A DNA stretch of 8,462 nucleotides from a bacterium. Lineage in GTDB: Bacteria; Electryoneota; Electryoneia; Electryoneales; Electryoneaceae. The position numbers and the translations under genes were made by a program. The stretch covers positions 1 through 8,462 of the forward strand of contig WJJA01000225.1 in NCBI GenBank assembly GCA_014729955.1, in the 5' to 3' direction. The notes under the pieces are model-generated. The model made no database searches, was not told the origin of the DNA, and saw only the letters and a program-made list of their open reading frames with translations. Below, piece by piece: positions 7,001 through 8,462 of the stretch; the stretch's first letter is position 1, and each line of letters opens with the position of its first letter.

Positions 7001-7999
7001 CGCGCCGATGGAATTGGTCGCGATCTGAGCGCCGAAATCGGTTAATGCGGTCAGGTAGTTGTCAGCAATGTCCTGCGGGCTGTTGTAAAGGCAGTAAGGG
7101 CTGCAGGATTCATATTCATAGGTCACCAGCCCGACGCCGGGTGCCATACCACGGTAGGTTTCCGGGCCGGCACCGCCGACCGAACCCGCCACATGGGTCG
7201 GGTGATCCGATACACTGCCGTTTTCGCCGGTGCCCCAGTCGATACGCCCGGCGAAATCGGGATGGTTGGTGTCCACCATACCGCCGTCGTAGACGCACAC
7301 GGTCACACTTTCGCCGGTCAGGTTATAAGGCGGTTCGTTTACCTCACCCGCACGGGTAATCTCACGAGCGTCACCGTTGACCGTGTCCATCGGCGGGGAC
7401 GGCCACTGCACGAACAACACCTCGGACCGTGAGGCGAGTTCACCGGCACGGTCCGGTGTGGTTGCGACGTACCAGGTGTGCGTCAATTCAACATACTCAC
7501 CCGGTTCCATACCCATGTCAATCAGGATCGCTTCCGCTTCCGTCGCCGGCAGGGGGCGCATGAATCGCACGGAGAATATCACACGACCGCCGTCCATGGT
7601 CGCCCAGGCGGGTGCCTGTCCTTCCGCAATGTAGGGATGCATCCGGTCGCGTGCGGCAAGCTCGCCGATCCAGCGCACTTTCAATGTCGCAAGGTCCGAT
7701 GAGGTTACATCGGGCTCGATATACGCCGCCCATGCACCGCCGCCGACATAGGTCTGCAGGTGGACGCCGGCGCGGCTGAACCGCACACGTTCATCCCGTT
7801 GAACATGCTGATACAGTTGAACCAGCGCCGCCGACGGTTCTCCCGGCGTACGGTCGGCAAAGAAGCGTGCAATGTCTTCGGGGGGCAGCAAGGACCGGGT
7901 CTGCAGATCAATGCGATAGCTTGAGGGCGACGAAAAGGCGACGGCAGCTACAAGCAGGACTACCGACAGAGCGGAAAACAAACGGAGCGATCGAATCAT
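4073..7999 (-). CDS. Secreted multidomain subtilase (S8, Kp43-like) with type IX secretion sorting domain
   Basis: This encodes 1308 aa. The ATG complementary to 7997-7999 is chosen because GAGG lies 6 nt before it and it begins a signal peptide (MIRSLRLFSALSVVLLVAAVAFS); an in-frame GTG at 8065 would put 22 polar residues ahead. Residues about 24-215 look like a propeptide. The S8 domain (about 225-520) has catalytic D238 (VCVYDGG), H266 (SDHPTHVAG), oxyanion N377 (AAGNE) and S454 (SGTSMATP). The residue after the catalytic His is Pro instead of the usual Gly. Cysteines 299, 303, 344 and 385 could form disulfides. Residues 521-645 (LINDLDITLTSPGG) match the Kp43-type beta-barrel. Then come two carboxypeptidase-regulatory-like domains (651-729, 733-810), an unassigned beta-rich region (about 820-1045), another regulatory-like domain (1047-1121), a fibronectin III-like domain (1126-1211) and the sorting domain (1228-1308, PNPFNPTT). 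It is probably exported and surface-attached or released, degrading external protein. Confidence 0.92.
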   Translation of the reverse strand: MIRSLRLFSALSVVLLVAAVAFSSPSSYRIDLQTRSLLPPEDIARFFADRTPGEPSAALVQLYQHVQRDERVRFSRAGVHLQTYVGGGAWAAYIEPDVTSSDLATLKVRWIGELAARDRMHPYIAEGQAPAWATMDGGRVIFSVRFMRPLPATEAEAILIDMGMEPGEYVELTHTWYVATTPDRAGELASRSEVLFVQWPSPPMDTVNGDAREITRAGEVNEPPYNLTGESVTVCVYDGGMVDTNHPDFAGRIDWGTGENGSVSDHPTHVAGSVGGAGPETYRGMAPGVGLVTYEYESCSPYCLYNSPQDIADNYLTALTDFGAQIATNSIGANIYVNYAPDFCHWQGDYEETSSLLDTLVNGGLGDNFIVLFAAGNERGSGGPCGSTYETMSVPAGAKNIISVGATDDNDFASSFTSYGPTDDGRVKPDVVAPGVQILSTLPGGGYGSMSGTSMATPITAGNTALLVDAFHTYIAPSTPAASTIKAILLNSAEDIGNDGPDYIYGFGRVDAVRGVESIMEYRFVEGEVADNGTWNQTFNVAAGEDELKLTIAWTDEPASGINPTVTLINDLDITLTSPGGTDYLPFILDPDNPSDDAVPGVNTIDNVEQVLVEDPEEGEWTVTVTGTDVPSGPQGFSIASTVPMTAGVMIVQGVVTDAVAGNPLENVTVGMMGGNVRVNTDEDGEYQLYLLSEGSEEVLLFEQFGYATQRLYIPIQAGETIIRDISMHTARTGTVDGLVTLEDGTPVSNLTVHVDNHPEITISTGADGRYHAILPAPGLYRLYLSAGNLFGEGTVHVEEGESDSLDIVVGNRVNRATVDDTWGYIGVESTDTHGWAPADFVWHAIDPDEEGGPGTRIEIEEEEDPNLVALPFDFSYYGQVFDELTVNENGFFIFGDGTGEDPDDIATYSNSQIPSPAGPANLVAPFWEDFKYNLTNLSYYHNTDSSIFILSWYDSRQWPDNSTFESFQVVLYDPEVYPTPTGDGLIRFNYLEVNDPGNATVGIESPDEESGVQMSYFDHEGNGGVAPTASLIDDETSMYLIRYVGSMEGTISLEPAGDPTTIRLRSGPVITWADENGDFYHHGLFPGTSTVSIGAEGYETVQWPMTVDGFEQVEDFELTLYQMVPPSNLDGYLLNQDTYRLTWEEPYGGGTLDEPVGRYRVYRDGSFLAETEGSHYDDSTVDPENENWYWVTALYHGGESDTSNHHQYTTDVSGATHALPQEFAVSKAWPNPFNPTTQVRVALPEAAELKVMVYDILGRETARLAAGRRDAGYHTLHWDGSAHASGMYFLQVEAGRHRAVRKVVLMK

Positions 8000-8224
8000 G
8001 AGGGACCTCGTGCTGACGGCTGTCGCCGTTGGGTGAAACGGGGAAAGCCGGAGAACCAGCTTCAACAGGGCTGGATCAGAATTGACACCGGCTTTGCAAT
8101 CCTGTCAACTATAAGCTCGTTGATCCAAAATACGGCTTCAAGGGCAGATCGTGTTTTTTTGGAGAATGAACGGCTCCCTCTTTGATAATATGAAGCGCAA
8201 CTCCCTGCAGTGCAAAGGTCTAAC
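8000..8224 (-). promoter_or_regulatory. Upstream region of the protease with nested inverted repeat; promoter candidate
   Basis: TTGACA (8082-8087) and TGTCAA (8103-8108) form an inverted repeat with a 15-nt spacer, and GGATCA (8073-8078) and TGATCC (8121-8126) form an outer, off-centre pair. Read on the minus strand, TTGACA at 8108-8103 could be a -35 box, but the sequence 17 nt on (TCAATT) is a poor -10. A TATTAT lies farther upstream on the minus strand (about 8183-8188). An A-tract on the minus strand (8154-8160) could act as an upstream element. The palindrome could be an operator about 75 bp before the start. No promoter can be called firmly. Confidence 0.3.
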
Positions 8225-8462
8225 CCGAATATTTCATGAATGAAGAAAACATTCTTTTCTAAATACTATATTAACAAAAAGATAGTGTCGCGCTATAGGG
8301 TTTTGCTTCGGCACAGAATGCTTTCAAGGCAAACTCATCTATTCATTCCCCCTTCGGGCGGTCCCAACTGCGTCATCTGCTTTGTTGCGAAGGATTCGCG
8401 GTATGGCAATACAGCTTCATTCTTCGCGCCTCACATCTGACGCAGTTTGAACTCGTGAAATA
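8225..8462 (-). repeat. Structured intergenic repeat, right copy, inverted (runs about 5 bp past window)
   Basis: Read on the minus strand, this begins TATTTCACGAGTTCAAACTG, identical to the start of the left copy at 3783, and follows it throughout with scattered substitutions and small indels. Its inner terminus is CCGAATATTTCATGA (8225-8239). The outer terminus should be complete about 5 bp beyond base 8462. The hairpin arms are AACTGCGTCA (8366-8375) and TGACGCAGTT (8438-8447). The AT-rich block is at 8265-8286 and differs from the left copy at one position. A 66-codon plus-strand frame (8240-8440) is shared with the left copy only for its first 20 or so codons and then diverges in frame, so it is not called a gene. 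Confidence 0.85.
8366..8447. other. Nested hairpin/cruciform in right repeat copy
   Basis: Outer arms AACTGCGTCA (8366-8375) and TGACGCAGTT (8438-8447) are perfect complements. Middle arms GCGAAGGA (8387-8394) and TTCTTCGC (8420-8427) pair with one G-T, which would be a G-U wobble in plus-strand RNA. The apical arms GTAT (8401-8404) and ATAC (8409-8412) enclose GGCA. Relative to the left copy, one stem pair has changed on both sides and the apical loop is reversed. Confidence 0.75.

Noticed and set aside
4346..7045. Long plus-strand open frames (413 and 478 codons) opposite the protease gene
   Set aside because: They are antisense to a gene with clear domains and catalytic motifs. Their translations show no recognisable family and are rich in Arg, Val and Gly, as expected from GC-rich third-position bias.
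8000..8065. Extending the protease to GTG 8065
   Set aside because: The extension puts 22 polar residues ahead of a clean signal peptide, while the ATG at 7999 has a well-placed GAGG.
8166..8243. Short plus-strand ORF of 25 codons starting at ATG 8166
   Set aside because: The GGAG is too close to the ATG, the frame runs into the repeat, and the peptide has no recognisable feature.
3778..8462. Composite transposon carrying the protease
   Set aside because: No transposase gene occurs in either flanking unit or between them, and a target duplication cannot be checked because the right end is cut off.

Overview
The window is a GC-rich bacterial segment with five protein-coding genes and a pair of AT-richer, structured intergenic repeats. 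The clearest lineage clue is the last gene, a very large secreted S8 protease ending in a PNPFNPTT-type sorting domain. That C-terminus is typical of type IX-secreted proteins in Bacteroidetes and of related or candidate phyla of the FCB group. A CheV-type chemotaxis protein and GC-rich, non-Bacteroides-like codon use suggest a motile, less-studied FCB-type lineage rather than a classical Bacteroidetes, but no genus can be named from sequence alone.

Left part (1-1803): the 3' end of a cheV-like gene runs off the left edge and is followed by a convincing intrinsic terminator. A TerB-family gene comes next on the same strand. It converges, with only 6 bp between the stop codons, on a class I SAM-dependent methyltransferase gene on the minus strand.

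Middle part (1804-3777): a gap of about 200 bp separates the methyltransferase from a divergent gene for an unusual fusion. Its N-terminal half is a polytopic membrane region resembling an ECF-transporter substrate-binding (S) component followed by a transmembrane (T) component. Its C-terminus is a P-loop NTPase resembling THEP1 rather than an ABC ATPase. The standard-code start (GTG 2006) cuts into the first apparent helix, so the true start probably lies upstream.

Right part (3778-8462): a 1308-aa Kp43-like subtilase, with signal peptide, accessory beta domains and sorting domain, is encoded on the minus strand. It is bracketed by two copies of a roughly 242-bp repeat in inverted orientation (3778-4019 and 8225 to just past the window end). 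Each copy has short terminal inverted repeats and a long nested hairpin. Between copies the hairpin stem shows a compensatory base-pair change and its apical loop is inverted. No transposase, CRISPR array, tRNA or rRNA is visible. The genes do not form one evident pathway. The most interesting items are the structured repeat family and the S/T/THEP1-like fusion.
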